37,470 nt of DNA from positions 1-37,470 of the forward strand of contig JAGOJP010000008.1 of the NCBI GenBank assembly GCA_017995055.1, given 5' to 3'. The position numbers and the translations under genes were made by a program. Of this stretch, positions 1 through 6,058 are shown one piece after another. Source of the DNA: Candidatus Omnitrophota bacterium (GTDB lineage: Bacteria; Omnitrophota; Gorgyraeia; Zapsychrales; JANLHA01). Positions within the stretch are counted from its first letter, which is position 1. Every line of letters starts with the position of its first letter. The notes under the pieces were generated by a model, which had not been told where the DNA came from, made no database searches, and saw only the letters and a list, made by a program, of their open reading frames with translations.

Positions 1-785
1 GCAGTATAGGGGCGCGTATCGCCAGCTTGTGGGTCACCGGGATGAAAGCGGACGCTATTGCCCAAATGGCCCGGGAGTTCGGCACCCAGCGGGCCATGCT
101 CAGGCTTTTTGATCCGGTCGTCCCAAAATCAGGCTTGATGGGAGGGCGGTTGATCAAAAGCTGGCTTAAAAAACGCCATCTCGCGGAGAAAACTTTTTAT
201 GACACCGCCGTTCCTCTTAAAATTGTCGCCTATGATTTGCAGAAACGGCAGGAATTGGTCCTGGATTCCGGGCTGCTGGTGGACGCCGTGAGGAAAAGTA
301 TTTCTATCCCCGGGATTATGGAGCCGGTGCAGGAAAAGAATCAGGTTATTATTGACGGAGGCGTCCTGAATCCTCTCCCCACGAACGTCTTGCGCGAGCA
401 GGGAATCAACAAGGTGATTGCCGTCAATGTTCTGCAGTCTCCGGAAGATGTCAGCCGGGCCAACGAGCTCCCCCGGGAACAGGTGTTGAAACGACGGAAA
501 CTGCTCCGCCCCCAGAAATCGGTTCTCGGTTTTATAACGAGGAATCTGCGCTTGAATCTTAAAGACGCCTTTAGCCCGAATATCTCGGATATTATCGTCA
601 AAAGTTTGATGGCATCGGAATATGTGATATCACAGAGCAGCGCGGAACTCGCGGATGTCCTGATCCATCCGGATATAACCGGCGCACAATGGTATGAATT
701 TTTTAAGGCGGATCTGCTGATCCAGAAAGGGGAAAGTGCGGCACGGGGGGTTTTGAAAGATATTAAAAATTTGTGTTCAGGATAA
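1..785 (+). CDS. Patatin-like phospholipase, 5'-truncated by window edge
   Basis: The reading frame is open from base 3 to the TAA at 783-785, so the gene starts upstream of the window. The first visible residues are Ser-Ile-Gly-Ala, matching the second half of the patatin nucleophile elbow GxSxG, with the catalytic Ser at bases 3-5. The partner Asp lies in the motif IIDGG (Asp codon 354-356), followed by NPLP, as in bacterial patatins of the RssA/YlbK type. These are Ser-Asp dyad lipid acyl hydrolases that usually act at the inner face of the membrane. About 260 residues are visible; the glycine-rich oxyanion-hole motif must lie upstream. The C-terminal part beyond the dyad is ordinary for the family. 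Substrate cannot be inferred. Confidence 0.85.
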   Translation, partial: SIGARIASLWVTGMKADAIAQMAREFGTQRAMLRLFDPVVPKSGLMGGRLIKSWLKKRHLAEKTFYDTAVPLKIVAYDLQKRQELVLDSGLLVDAVRKSISIPGIMEPVQEKNQVIIDGGVLNPLPTNVLREQGINKVIAVNVLQSPEDVSRANELPREQVLKRRKLLRPQKSVLGFITRNLRLNLKDAFSPNISDIIVKSLMASEYVISQSSAELADVLIHPDITGAQWYEFFKADLLIQKGESAARGVLKDIKNLCSG

Positions 786-811
786 TTTCTACAACGATCC
801 TTTTGAGAAGC

Positions 812-836
812 GGGAGCCACCAGCTGGTGGTTTCTT
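812..836 (+). terminator. Palindromic hairpin after the phospholipase gene, possible terminator
   Basis: A perfect 14-bp palindrome, CCACCAGCTGGTGG (817-830), starts 31 bases after the stop codon and is followed by TTTCTT. As RNA it would fold with an AGCU loop, and the stem can be extended by G-U and A-U pairs. The U-tract is short and interrupted, so termination is plausible but not certain. Confidence 0.4.
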
Positions 837-1021
837 GTGAGTCATGTCTTGATGCGCCTGTCGACGTATACCTTTTGATTGTGCTTCCCGGAATTGTTAA
901 GATCCGTCAATGACGGGATTTAATCAGCCGAACCCATCTTGTTTCTGGTCTGTCCATGAGAGGCCGCAGAATACGAGTTCCTGTGCTTCCGGTGTAATGC
1001 TCCCTATTAAGCAAGCAATTT

Positions 1022-1804
1022 TTAAGTTAGAACCGGCTCTTTGTTAATCTGACATTTTTCATAAAATTGCGCTGGCGTTAAATTTTTCAGTGACTGATGT
1101 GGATAATCGTTGTTGTAGTCGAGGATCCATTTGGCCAGTCGGATTTCAAATTCAAAGGGGTTATCCCAGTCATACGGCCAGACAATATCTTCTTTGATGG
1201 TGCGCATGACGCGTTCGGTATCTGAATTGCCTTTGGGGTTTGACCAGGTTGTAAAAATTTGTTTTAAGCCAAGAATCGAGCAGTTCATCATGAATCGCTG
1301 CGATGTCGGCTGGCAGCCGTTATCAGATATTAAAAATAATTTTTGTTCTTTGAGTGCTTCACGGATGCCGATAGGGAATCGGTCGTTGACAGCCATTTGC
1401 AGGGCGTCAAGCCAATGATCTGTTTTAGATTGGAGGTTCAAGGAGTGGCCGATAATCTCTTTGGAATGCCAGTCAAGGACGACGCAAAGATACAGCCAGC
1501 CCCAGCCGTGGAGTTTGATCTTGGTCATGTCGATGCCCCAGAACTGATGGGGACGTGATGCGACGGGTTTGGGGCGCATGGGGCCGCGTTTAGCTTTGAG
1601 GCGAGCTTGTGGTGTGACGATCAGGTTTTGCTCTTTCATGAGTCGGTAGACACGTTTTTTGTTAACCGGGATGCCTTGACGGTATTTGAGATACGACCAG
1701 ATCCTGCGATAGCCCCATAAGGGGTGGTCGGTCTTGATCTGCTTGATTTGATCCAGCAGTTCCTGGTTGCGCCGAATCACGGATTGGGATTTTGCTCTTT
1801 TCAT
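1022..1804 (-). CDS. IS3-family transposase OrfB (DDE integrase domain)
   Basis: This 260-residue protein is the catalytic half of the IS3 transposase. An N-terminal HTH_21-like segment (WGYRRIW) is followed by the rve-type integrase core. The acidic triad is complete: Asp in FWGIDMT, Asp in LISDNG, and Glu in PKGNSDTERVMRT. The PKGNxDTER form is characteristic of IS3 elements. The ATG (1802-1804) overlaps the OrfA stop as ATGA. Its frame is also open upstream as far as the A8G run in orfA, so it may be made mainly as an OrfAB fusion by -1 frameshifting. Full length for the family; no inactivating lesion. Confidence 0.93.
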   Translation of the reverse strand: MKRAKSQSVIRRNQELLDQIKQIKTDHPLWGYRRIWSYLKYRQGIPVNKKRVYRLMKEQNLIVTPQARLKAKRGPMRPKPVASRPHQFWGIDMTKIKLHGWGWLYLCVVLDWHSKEIIGHSLNLQSKTDHWLDALQMAVNDRFPIGIREALKEQKLFLISDNGCQPTSQRFMMNCSILGLKQIFTTWSNPKGNSDTERVMRTIKEDIVWPYDWDNPFEFEIRLAKWILDYNNDYPHQSLKNLTPAQFYEKCQINKEPVLT

Positions 1805-2076
1805 AATTCGAATTCGCTTTTTTTTAACTCGACAGTGAGGTCGCCGATGATTCTCTTGAGTTGGGTAATTTCCTGTTCGAGATGGTGTTCTTTTTTAGTG
1901 ATGTTTTTGGTTTCGAAGGCCTGATGACCGAATTTCAGCAGATGATCGCGCCATTGATAGTATTGGGTCTGCGCAATTTGATATTTGGCGCAGAGCTTAC
2001 TGATTTCGATTTGGCCGGATAAACCCTCCAGCACGATTTGAAGTTTCTGCTGGCTTGTCCATTGACGTTTTTTCAT
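1801..2076 (-). CDS. IS3-family transposase OrfA (HTH_Tnp_1)
   Basis: This 91-residue DNA-binding subunit has a helix-turn-helix in residues about 8-50 (RQWTSQQKLQIVLEG, then QIAQTQYYQWRDHL). A short leucine-zipper-like coiled coil follows (about 62-88, LEQEITQLKRII), which in IS3 elements mediates dimerisation and contact with OrfB. A good Shine-Dalgarno (AAAGGAG on the minus strand, about 2089-2095) precedes the ATG at 2076. Near its end the minus strand reads A8G, a classic IS3 slippery site; slipping -1 there enters the orfB frame a few codons before its ATG. Confidence 0.92.
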   Translation of the reverse strand: MKKRQWTSQQKLQIVLEGLSGQIEISKLCAKYQIAQTQYYQWRDHLLKFGHQAFETKNITKKEHHLEQEITQLKRIIGDLTVELKKSEFEL

Positions 2077-2182
2077 TGAATAAAGCTCCTTTTAGTTGGA
2101 GCCTTATTCTAACTTAAAACCGTATTCCTGTTAATGGGGAGCAGTATACCGGCGCATCAGCCGTAATTTCCAGTAATTATTA

Positions 2183-2191
2183 TGTTATAAT
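2183..2191 (+). promoter_or_regulatory. Extended -10 promoter candidate for the aminomutase-like gene
   Basis: TGTTATAAT at 2183-2191 combines a TGn extension with a perfect TATAAT -10 box. No good -35 is present, as is usual for extended -10 promoters. It would start transcription near 2198 and give a leader of about 183 nt to the ATG at 2381. It lies 40 bp outside the IS end. Confidence 0.45.
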
Positions 2192-2197
2192 GCGGTC

Positions 2198-2380
2198 ATT
2201 GAGAGGCCCCGGGGAACCGGACATGGTTTCCTGGCAGCAGGGGTGCGCGATATGTCCTCGAACAGGAACACCGGTCAAGCACGCCACGCGCGGGCCGGAC
2301 TCTTTTGTCCTTAGCAGCGGTGGCCGGTCCCCCGGATACAGCTCCGATATGCCGCCGGGAAGCCGTCTTAGGAAGGGTGA
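2198..2380 (+). other. GC-rich leader with hairpin potential, no gene seen
   Basis: This 183-nt stretch between the promoter candidate and the aminomutase-like gene can fold. GGACAT (2218-2223) pairs with ATGTCC (2251-2256) around an inner CCTG-GCAG-CAGG hairpin, and GGAC/GTCC flank a TCTTTT loop further on. I could not match it to a riboswitch or RNA family by eye. An ORF covering it (2190-2384) begins inside the -10 box and is probably not real. Confidence 0.3.
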
Positions 2381-3640
2381 ATGATATTTATGAAAACAGC
2401 TAACTCTCAGCAATTATATCGTCAAAGCCGGAAAGTTTACCCGGACACGGCGGAAAACGCCGGCCAGGCGTTTCGGCGTATGGGGGTTGCGCCGTTATTT
2501 TTCCGGAAGGGGAGGGGAGCGTCCCTGTATGACCAGGATTATAACGCGTTTACGGATTATGACCTTTGCGGAGGCGCTCTGATCCTGGGGCACGCCCACC
2601 GCAATATTGTTCTGGCAGTTAAAAAAACCGCGGAATACGGTATGCCGTTTGGTATCGCCACGAAATCGGATCTGGATCTTGCCCAGGAAATTTTAAAGGC
2701 GTTCCCGCACATGGAGAGGATTTGTTTCAGGCCGTCGGCAGGGGCTGCTTTCCAAGAAGCTTTGCACCTGGCCCGCTCGTTTACCGGCAAGCCGTTGGCC
2801 GTCATCCTCGACGTTCAGGATGCCGAGGGTTCTTTTTCGCAGGGCGGGCTTCCGCCGGGAGACCGGATAATGGGAAGGGATCCTCAGGGGGAGTCGCAGG
2901 CTTTGGCCCAGAGGGAGATCATTTTATCCTGTGGCTGTATTGAACAGCTTGAGGCCGCCCTGTCTTCGCTGAAAACGCAATTGGCCTGCCTTGTGGTCGC
3001 GCCGTTATTAACCGGCGACCGCGTCGGTGTTATGCGGGAGGACGATCTTAAGGCCTTGCGGGTCCTGACGAAAAAGTATAAATGCCTGCTTGTCGTGAAC
3101 GAGATCGACAGCGGATTCCGTTTTCATAAGGGAGGATTGCAGGAACGGCTCGGGACGCACGCGGACTTGACCTGTTTGGGAAAGATTATCGGCGGCGGGT
3201 TTCCGCTTGGCGCGCTTGGGGGGCGGCGGGATATTTTAAGCCAGGAGGCCGGCAGCGGGAATCACGGGACGTGTGGGGAGGAGAGCGGGGCTCACCCGAT
3301 TGTCATGCGGGCCGGGTTGGCCACGCTTCGTCTGCTTCATAACGATATGTATCGGGCTATGGAAAAACGGGCTGCTGACCTGGCTGACGGGCTTAATGGG
3401 TTTTTCCGGGAAGAAAAAATCCCTGCACAGGTCTGGCGCGCCGGGTCTTTGTTACAGCTGCAATTCACCAGGGCTGATTCCCGAATTCTTTATCCGGAGC
3501 TGTTTCAGTGTCTCCTCAAGGAGAAAACTCTGTGGCCTCCGGATGCCAGGCAGCCGTTTTCTTTATGCGCCATGCATCGCGTCTCTGATTGTGAGCGGCT
3601 GTCATTTCTGTTGAAGAAGTTCTTTCAAAAGGCGTCGTGA
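2381..3640 (+). CDS. Degenerate class-III aminotransferase, glutamate-1-semialdehyde aminomutase-like
   Basis: This 419-residue protein matches glutamate-1-semialdehyde 2,1-aminomutase along its whole length: ILGHAHRNIVLAVK (68-81), LARSFTGK (130-137), LGKIIGGGFPLGALGG (266-281, Lys268 as the PLP lysine) and AGLATLRLL. The start has a GGAAGGG Shine-Dalgarno (2371-2377); ATG 2390 is an alternative. Several cofactor sites are altered. The family DE motif that holds the pyridine nitrogen of PLP reads Asn240-Glu (codon AAC, 3098-3100), and the phosphate-binding SGTEA reads SAGAA (119-123). The lysine is kept, so PLP could still bind as a Schiff base, but normal aminotransferase chemistry is doubtful. 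It may be a divergent paralogue with a new or non-catalytic role. It stands alone; no tetrapyrrole genes are nearby. Confidence 0.75.
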   Translation: MIFMKTANSQQLYRQSRKVYPDTAENAGQAFRRMGVAPLFFRKGRGASLYDQDYNAFTDYDLCGGALILGHAHRNIVLAVKKTAEYGMPFGIATKSDLDLAQEILKAFPHMERICFRPSAGAAFQEALHLARSFTGKPLAVILDVQDAEGSFSQGGLPPGDRIMGRDPQGESQALAQREIILSCGCIEQLEAALSSLKTQLACLVVAPLLTGDRVGVMREDDLKALRVLTKKYKCLLVVNEIDSGFRFHKGGLQERLGTHADLTCLGKIIGGGFPLGALGGRRDILSQEAGSGNHGTCGEESGAHPIVMRAGLATLRLLHNDMYRAMEKRAADLADGLNGFFREEKIPAQVWRAGSLLQLQFTRADSRILYPELFQCLLKEKTLWPPDARQPFSLCAMHRVSDCERLSFLLKKFFQKAS

Positions 3641-3676
3641 TATCGTATGATCATATTAATAAAAAAGGAGTGGGAT

Positions 3677-4075
3677 ATGATGCGATTATCTAAACAGTTC
3701 ATTTTGACCGTCACCTTGGCGCTTTCGGTTGTTTCTTTGTCCGGGTGTGTTGCGTTGGTCGTGGGCGCGGCCGCGGCAGGCGCTGGCGGATATGCCTGGA
3801 TTAAAGGAGCTTTAATCAAGGAATACGACGTGTCGGCTGAAAAATTATATAAAGCGACCAAAGCGGGGTTGGACAGTCTGGCGATGAACGTGACGGATGA
3901 CCGGGCTGACCGGGTGTCTGCGGTTTTGGCGGCCGATTTCGCCGACGGCAAAAAAGTGAAAATCAATATTGAAGCCCTGACCGAAGCCCGTGCGCAGATA
4001 CGGATCCGCGTTGATGTTTTCGGGGATAAATCCAAGTCCGAATTGATCCTGCAGGCGATTGAGAAAAACCTTTAA
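3677..4075 (+). CDS. DUF3568-like lipoprotein
   Basis: This small predicted lipoprotein of about 132 residues has a signal peptide (KQFILTVTLALSVV) ending in the lipobox LSGC, followed by a glycine/alanine-rich segment (GAAAAGAGGYAW). The body (EYDVSAEKLYKATKAGL, later KVKINIEALTEARAQI) resembles DUF3568 proteins of unknown function. The start was put at ATG 3677 because GGAG at 3667-3670 is correctly spaced; an upstream in-frame ATG (3647) would add a charged leader before the signal peptide. A hairpin follows the stop. Cellular role unknown; the anchor suggests the periplasmic face of the inner or outer membrane. Confidence 0.75.
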   Translation: MMRLSKQFILTVTLALSVVSLSGCVALVVGAAAAGAGGYAWIKGALIKEYDVSAEKLYKATKAGLDSLAMNVTDDRADRVSAVLAADFADGKKVKINIEALTEARAQIRIRVDVFGDKSKSELILQAIEKNL

Positions 4076-4076
4076 A

Positions 4077-4095
4077 GCCGGGCGGGCCGCCCGGC
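4077..4095 (+). repeat. GC-rich inverted repeat after the lipoprotein gene
   Basis: GCCGGGCGG (4077-4085) and CCGCCCGGC (4087-4095) form a perfect inverted repeat one base after the stop codon. It lacks a U-tract, so it is more likely an mRNA 3'-end stabiliser or pause structure than a classic intrinsic terminator. Confidence 0.45.
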
Positions 4096-4181
4096 CAGCC
4101 GTAATTCCTTCCCAGCAGAACCTGGCCGTACTCCTTGGATAGCCTGTTTTTTGCTGTCCGGGTTTGTCTAGGTTTGTCCTC

Positions 4182-4211
4182 TTGCCATAATAGGGTATAT
4201 TGGTGCATAAT
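4182..4211 (+). promoter_or_regulatory. Weak sigma-70-type promoter candidate
   Basis: TTGCCA (4182-4187) and CATAAT (4206-4211) are separated by 18 bp just upstream of the exported-protein gene. A start near 4220 would leave a leader of only about 12 nt, which would fit the absence of a ribosome-binding site there. Confidence 0.3.
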
Positions 4212-4231
4212 TATACAGATTGGTTCAGAAA

Positions 4232-4795
4232 ATGCGCTATATCCCGAAATATATTTTAATTTCTGTGTATTTCTTTAGCATATCAGCTTTCCCGGGGTGG
4301 GCATCGCCCAACCTTTCGCCGAAAGAAATGATTCATGAAGCTGATGTGATTGTTGAGGGCTTCGTGCTTGAACACGCGGATTCCGCGGATAAACTTTACC
4401 AGGAAAATGTGGGTTCTCCCAGCGTCACCGTTGTCTTAAGCCTGAGGCCTGTTAAGCAAACAAAATTTTATATTTCCAAAGTCTATAAAGGAGAACTTAA
4501 AGTCAATCAGCTTATTGATATATATACAGATTCCCGTCAGTCTAAACTTCCGGGGGAACTTAAGATTAAAAGACAGTATTTGATGTTTTTAAGCCGGAAA
4601 TGGGACAAGAAAGGTTACCAGATCGTTAACAAAGATAAAGGCTACTGGCAGATTTTTGATTGTTCCGGAGAGAAGCGTTTAAAAGCATGGAACCAGGACA
4701 GCCGTTTGAGGAATCCGGATGCCTATCAGACTTATGCTGATTTTGTGAAAGAATTAGAAACCAGTCTGTCGAAGATTGCCTTGGGAGAGGAATAA
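4232..4795 (+). CDS. Exported protein of unknown function
   Basis: This protein of 187 residues starts at ATG 4232; a TTG at 4220 is less likely. The N-terminus is a signal peptide (YILISVYFFSISAF, cleavage probably near GWAS), so it should be periplasmic or secreted. The mature part begins with EADVIVEGFV and continues with FYISKVYKGEL and LIDIYTD. This pattern is common in small exported beta-barrel (OB/NTR-like) proteins of unknown role, but I do not recognise a named family. No cysteine pattern or catalytic motif stands out. There is no Shine-Dalgarno before the start. It is monocistronic and followed by the repeat/hairpin zone. Confidence 0.65.
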   Translation: MRYIPKYILISVYFFSISAFPGWASPNLSPKEMIHEADVIVEGFVLEHADSADKLYQENVGSPSVTVVLSLRPVKQTKFYISKVYKGELKVNQLIDIYTDSRQSKLPGELKIKRQYLMFLSRKWDKKGYQIVNKDKGYWQIFDCSGEKRLKAWNQDSRLRNPDAYQTYADFVKELETSLSKIALGEE

Positions 4796-4814
4796 TATTT
4801 ATTCAATGAGCATT

Positions 4815-4845
4815 TAGTTTACACGCCCAAGGGGCGTGTAAACTA
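4815..4845. repeat. Perfect 14-bp inverted repeat at the head of the tandem array
   Basis: TAGTTTACACGCCC (4815-4828) and its exact complement GGGCGTGTAAACTA (4832-4845) flank an AAG loop, 20 bases after the preceding stop codon. The stem is strong but has no U-tract. Only this first copy is fully paired: at the second and third repeat starts only about 7 bp around GCCC-AAG-GGGC remain. Confidence 0.7.
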
Positions 4846-5033
4846 GAAATGCGAATTGATCCTGAGGCGAGAGAGCTAGGCGAACGAGCCGTAGGATGTT
4901 GGGTTAATAAGCCATGCCCAAGGGGCGTGTAAACTAGAAATGCGAATTGATCCTGAGGCGAGAGAGCTAGGCGAACGAGCCGCAGGATGTTGGGTTAATA
5001 AGCCACGCCCAAGGGGCGTGTAAACTAGAAATA
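4821..5033. repeat. 91-bp tandem repeat, two full copies plus a partial third
   Basis: The block from GCCCAAGGGGCGTGTAAAC to TGTTGGGTTAATAAGCC recurs with a period of exactly 91 bp (GCCC at 4825, 4916 and 5007). Copies 1 and 2 differ at only a few bases, such as GCCGTAGG versus GCCGCAGG, a change that keeps pairing with the upstream CCTG. The period is not a multiple of three and the block contains stops, so it is not coding. Each unit carries two small palindromic parts: the GCCC/GGGC hairpin and an internal CCTG...CAGG fold. Confidence 0.85.
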
Positions 5034-5049
5034 CGATTTAAGAAAAGCG

Positions 5050-5079
5050 GGGCGTGAGAAAAGCACGCCCTGTTTTTTT
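5050..5079 (+). terminator. Rho-independent terminator after the tandem repeats
   Basis: GGGCGTG (5050-5056), loop AGAAAAG, CACGCCC (5064-5070), then TGTTTTTTT to 5079. This is a textbook intrinsic terminator. Its stem reuses the GGGCGTG/CACGCCC arm found in the 91-bp repeats, suggesting a shared origin. Confidence 0.8.
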
Positions 5080-5090
5080 AGGAAGATGTA

Positions 5091-5184
5091 TCTGCCTTCG
5101 CAGAAGACCCCGGGTAATGCCCGGGGATGGTAGCGAGGGATTAACAAGGCTCTGCTTCCCCGGGAAGCAGAGCCTAAAATTTTT
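5091..5184 (+). terminator. Cluster of three hairpins ending in a strong terminator
   Basis: Three consecutive hairpins are visible: TCTGC-CTTC-GCAGA (5091-5104), CCCCGGG-TAATG-CCCGGGG (5108-5126), and a 14-bp stem AGGCTCTGCTTCCC / GGGAAGCAGAGCCT (5147-5160 and 5162-5175). The last is followed by AAAATTTTT (to 5184), a good intrinsic terminator. No promoter was found for a separate transcript, so this may be a 3' UTR or an uncharacterised RNA. Confidence 0.6.
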
Positions 5185-5215
5185 ACCGGGTTTGTATTGG
5201 GGTTAATCAGGTTGA

Positions 5216-5237
5216 AGCACGTCTTGTGCTGGTTTTT
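5216..5237 (+). terminator. Weak terminator-like hairpin
   Basis: AGCAC (5216-5220), loop GTCTT, GTGCT (5226-5230), then GGTTTTT. The stem is only 5 bp, so it is a weak candidate. Confidence 0.3.
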
Positions 5238-5272
5238 GTCATGCCGGGGCGGTGAAACTGTCGTAATTCCTG

Positions 5273-5288
5273 TGGCAATAAGGTGGCT
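5273..5288 (+). promoter_or_regulatory. Possible sigma-54 promoter upstream of the cupin gene
   Basis: TGGCAATAAGGTGGCT has the invariant GG (5274-5275) and GC (5286-5287) exactly 10 bp apart, with TGGCA for the -24 region and TGGC instead of TTGC for the -12. A TATACT (5296-5301) nearby could serve a sigma-70 promoter instead. It lies about 75 bp before the cupin start. Confidence 0.4.
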
Positions 5289-5362
5289 TTTATATTATAC
5301 TTGTTTCAGTTCTTATCCCGACGAAAAAATAAACATAACCCGGAAGAGGGGGGCTTGCGATT

Positions 5363-5731
5363 ATGGCATCTAATAATTATGATACGGTTTCTGAGCGCCC
5401 GTGGGGCAGTTATTATAAACTTTACCAGGAAAAAGGTGTCTGGGTGAAGCGTGTTGCCGTAGATCCGGGATGCCGGTTAAGCCTGCAAAAACATCATAAG
5501 CGTTCTGAAAAATGGATTATCGTGTGCGGCTCGGGTATGGTCCTGATCAATGGGGTGGAAGTCACTGTGCATACGGGCTCTGTCGTGGATGTCCCGGTCG
5601 GCTCAGAGCATCGTATCGGGAATATTGGTAAGGAAAAGTTGGTCTTTATCGAGGTGGCCTGCGGTGAGTACCTGGGCGAAGACGATATAATCCGCATTCA
5701 GGATGATTTCGCCCGAAACGATCATGATTGA
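5363..5731 (+). CDS. Cupin-type mannose-6-phosphate isomerase-like protein
   Basis: This 122-residue single cupin domain corresponds to the C-terminal half of type-II ManC/AlgA proteins. It opens with RPWGSYYKL, has the metal site QKHHKRSEKW (His-His and Glu) in cupin motif 1, and GSEHRIGN (His) with PVG in motif 2. In the full-length enzymes this domain interconverts mannose-6-phosphate and fructose-6-phosphate and feeds GDP-mannose synthesis. Stand-alone versions are common near polysaccharide genes. The GGAAGAGGGGGG ribosome-binding site (about 5342-5353) supports ATG 5363. No guanylyltransferase gene is in the window. A role in supplying nucleotide sugars to the EPS locus is an inference. 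Confidence 0.82.
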   Translation: MASNNYDTVSERPWGSYYKLYQEKGVWVKRVAVDPGCRLSLQKHHKRSEKWIIVCGSGMVLINGVEVTVHTGSVVDVPVGSEHRIGNIGKEKLVFIEVACGEYLGEDDIIRIQDDFARNDHD

Positions 5732-5856
5732 GGCCGGGATATTATTTATAACATATTGTTATTAAATATCTTATGTTTAACGGCCCCCTGCCTGCCCGGC
5801 CTTTAAGGAAGGCGGCCGCCAGTTCATCCCGACGGATGCTTCACATATCTTTTTTG

Positions 5857-5885
5857 TTGACATTTTTTGTTCTTACCACTAAAAT
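5857..5885 (+). promoter_or_regulatory. Strong sigma-70-type promoter for a candidate small RNA
   Basis: A perfect -35 box TTGACA (5857-5862), an optimal 17-bp spacer and TAAAAT as -10 (5880-5885) point at a region without a credible coding gene. Transcription should begin near 5892. It is the best vegetative-type promoter I found in the window. Confidence 0.7.
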
Positions 5886-5891
5886 TGAACT

Positions 5892-6036
5892 ACTTTATGA
5901 GTCATTTTGCCGGCCGTTCCGGATAGGGAGCGGCTGTGCCATCAATGGTATTAGAGGAAGGTTAAAACTGGCATGTTCCTCTCCTTTTGGTACCATTGAT
6001 ACAAAAAGGCGGGTTGATTTTCAGCCCGCCTTTCCT
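5892..6036 (+). ncRNA. Candidate structured small RNA, about 145 nt
   Basis: Downstream of a near-consensus promoter the predicted transcript folds into three successive stems. Hairpin 1 pairs GCCGTTCC (5913-5920) with GGAGCGGC (5927-5934) around a GGATAG loop. Hairpin 2 pairs ATCAATGGTA (5941-5950) with TACCATTGAT (5991-6000), with an inner AGAGGAA / TTCCTCT stem (5953-5959 and 5976-5982). Hairpin 3 is the terminator GGCGGGTTGA / TCAGCCCGCC (6008-6030) followed by TTTCCTTT. The overlapping 113-codon ORF has no ribosome-binding site or recognisable domain. I do not recognise an Rfam family: it lacks the SRP RNA GGAAG motif and is too short for tmRNA or RNase P. The GGA loop would suit a CsrA-type protein, but that is speculation. 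Confidence 0.55.
6003..6030 (-). terminator. Bidirectional terminator between the small RNA and rpoN
   Basis: A 10-bp stem with one G-U pair and a TTT loop (6008-6017 / 6021-6030). On the minus strand it is followed by five U (plus-strand A at 6003-6007), making it a good terminator for rpoN. On the plus strand TTTCCTTT follows, so it can also end the small RNA. Confidence 0.75.
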
Positions 6037-6058
6037 TTATTAGGAAAGGTTTTGGCTG

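Larger units (their letters stand above)
997..2143 (-). mobile_element. IS3-family insertion sequence, apparently complete
   Basis: The element is about 1.15 kb with two overlapping minus-strand transposase frames between imperfect inverted repeats. The outer repeat is TGCTCCCTATTAA on the left (998-1010) and its near-complement ending at 2143; a second conserved block, TTTTAAGTTAGAA, is found inside both ends. The termini carry the TG...CA typical of IS3. A 3-bp direct repeat GTA (994-996 and 2144-2146) fits the 3-5 bp target duplication of this family, leaving one unpaired A at the left end. Similarity between the flanks (CCGGTGTA left, TACCGG right) suggests the target was itself palindromic. 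No internal stop or frameshift is seen, so it may be active. Boundaries are uncertain by a few bases. Confidence 0.85.

Noticed and set aside
2190-2384. Plus-strand frame of 64 codons ending in an ATGA overlap with the aminomutase-like gene
   Set aside because: Its ATG lies within the -10 box, upstream of the likely transcription start, and no Shine-Dalgarno is present.
4160-4180. Shared AGGTTTGTCCT also seen near 7633
   Set aside because: Only about 11 bases match and no common context is evident; likely chance.
4821-5033. CRISPR array
   Set aside because: The whole 91-bp unit is repeated; there are no short identical repeats with distinct spacers and no cas genes.
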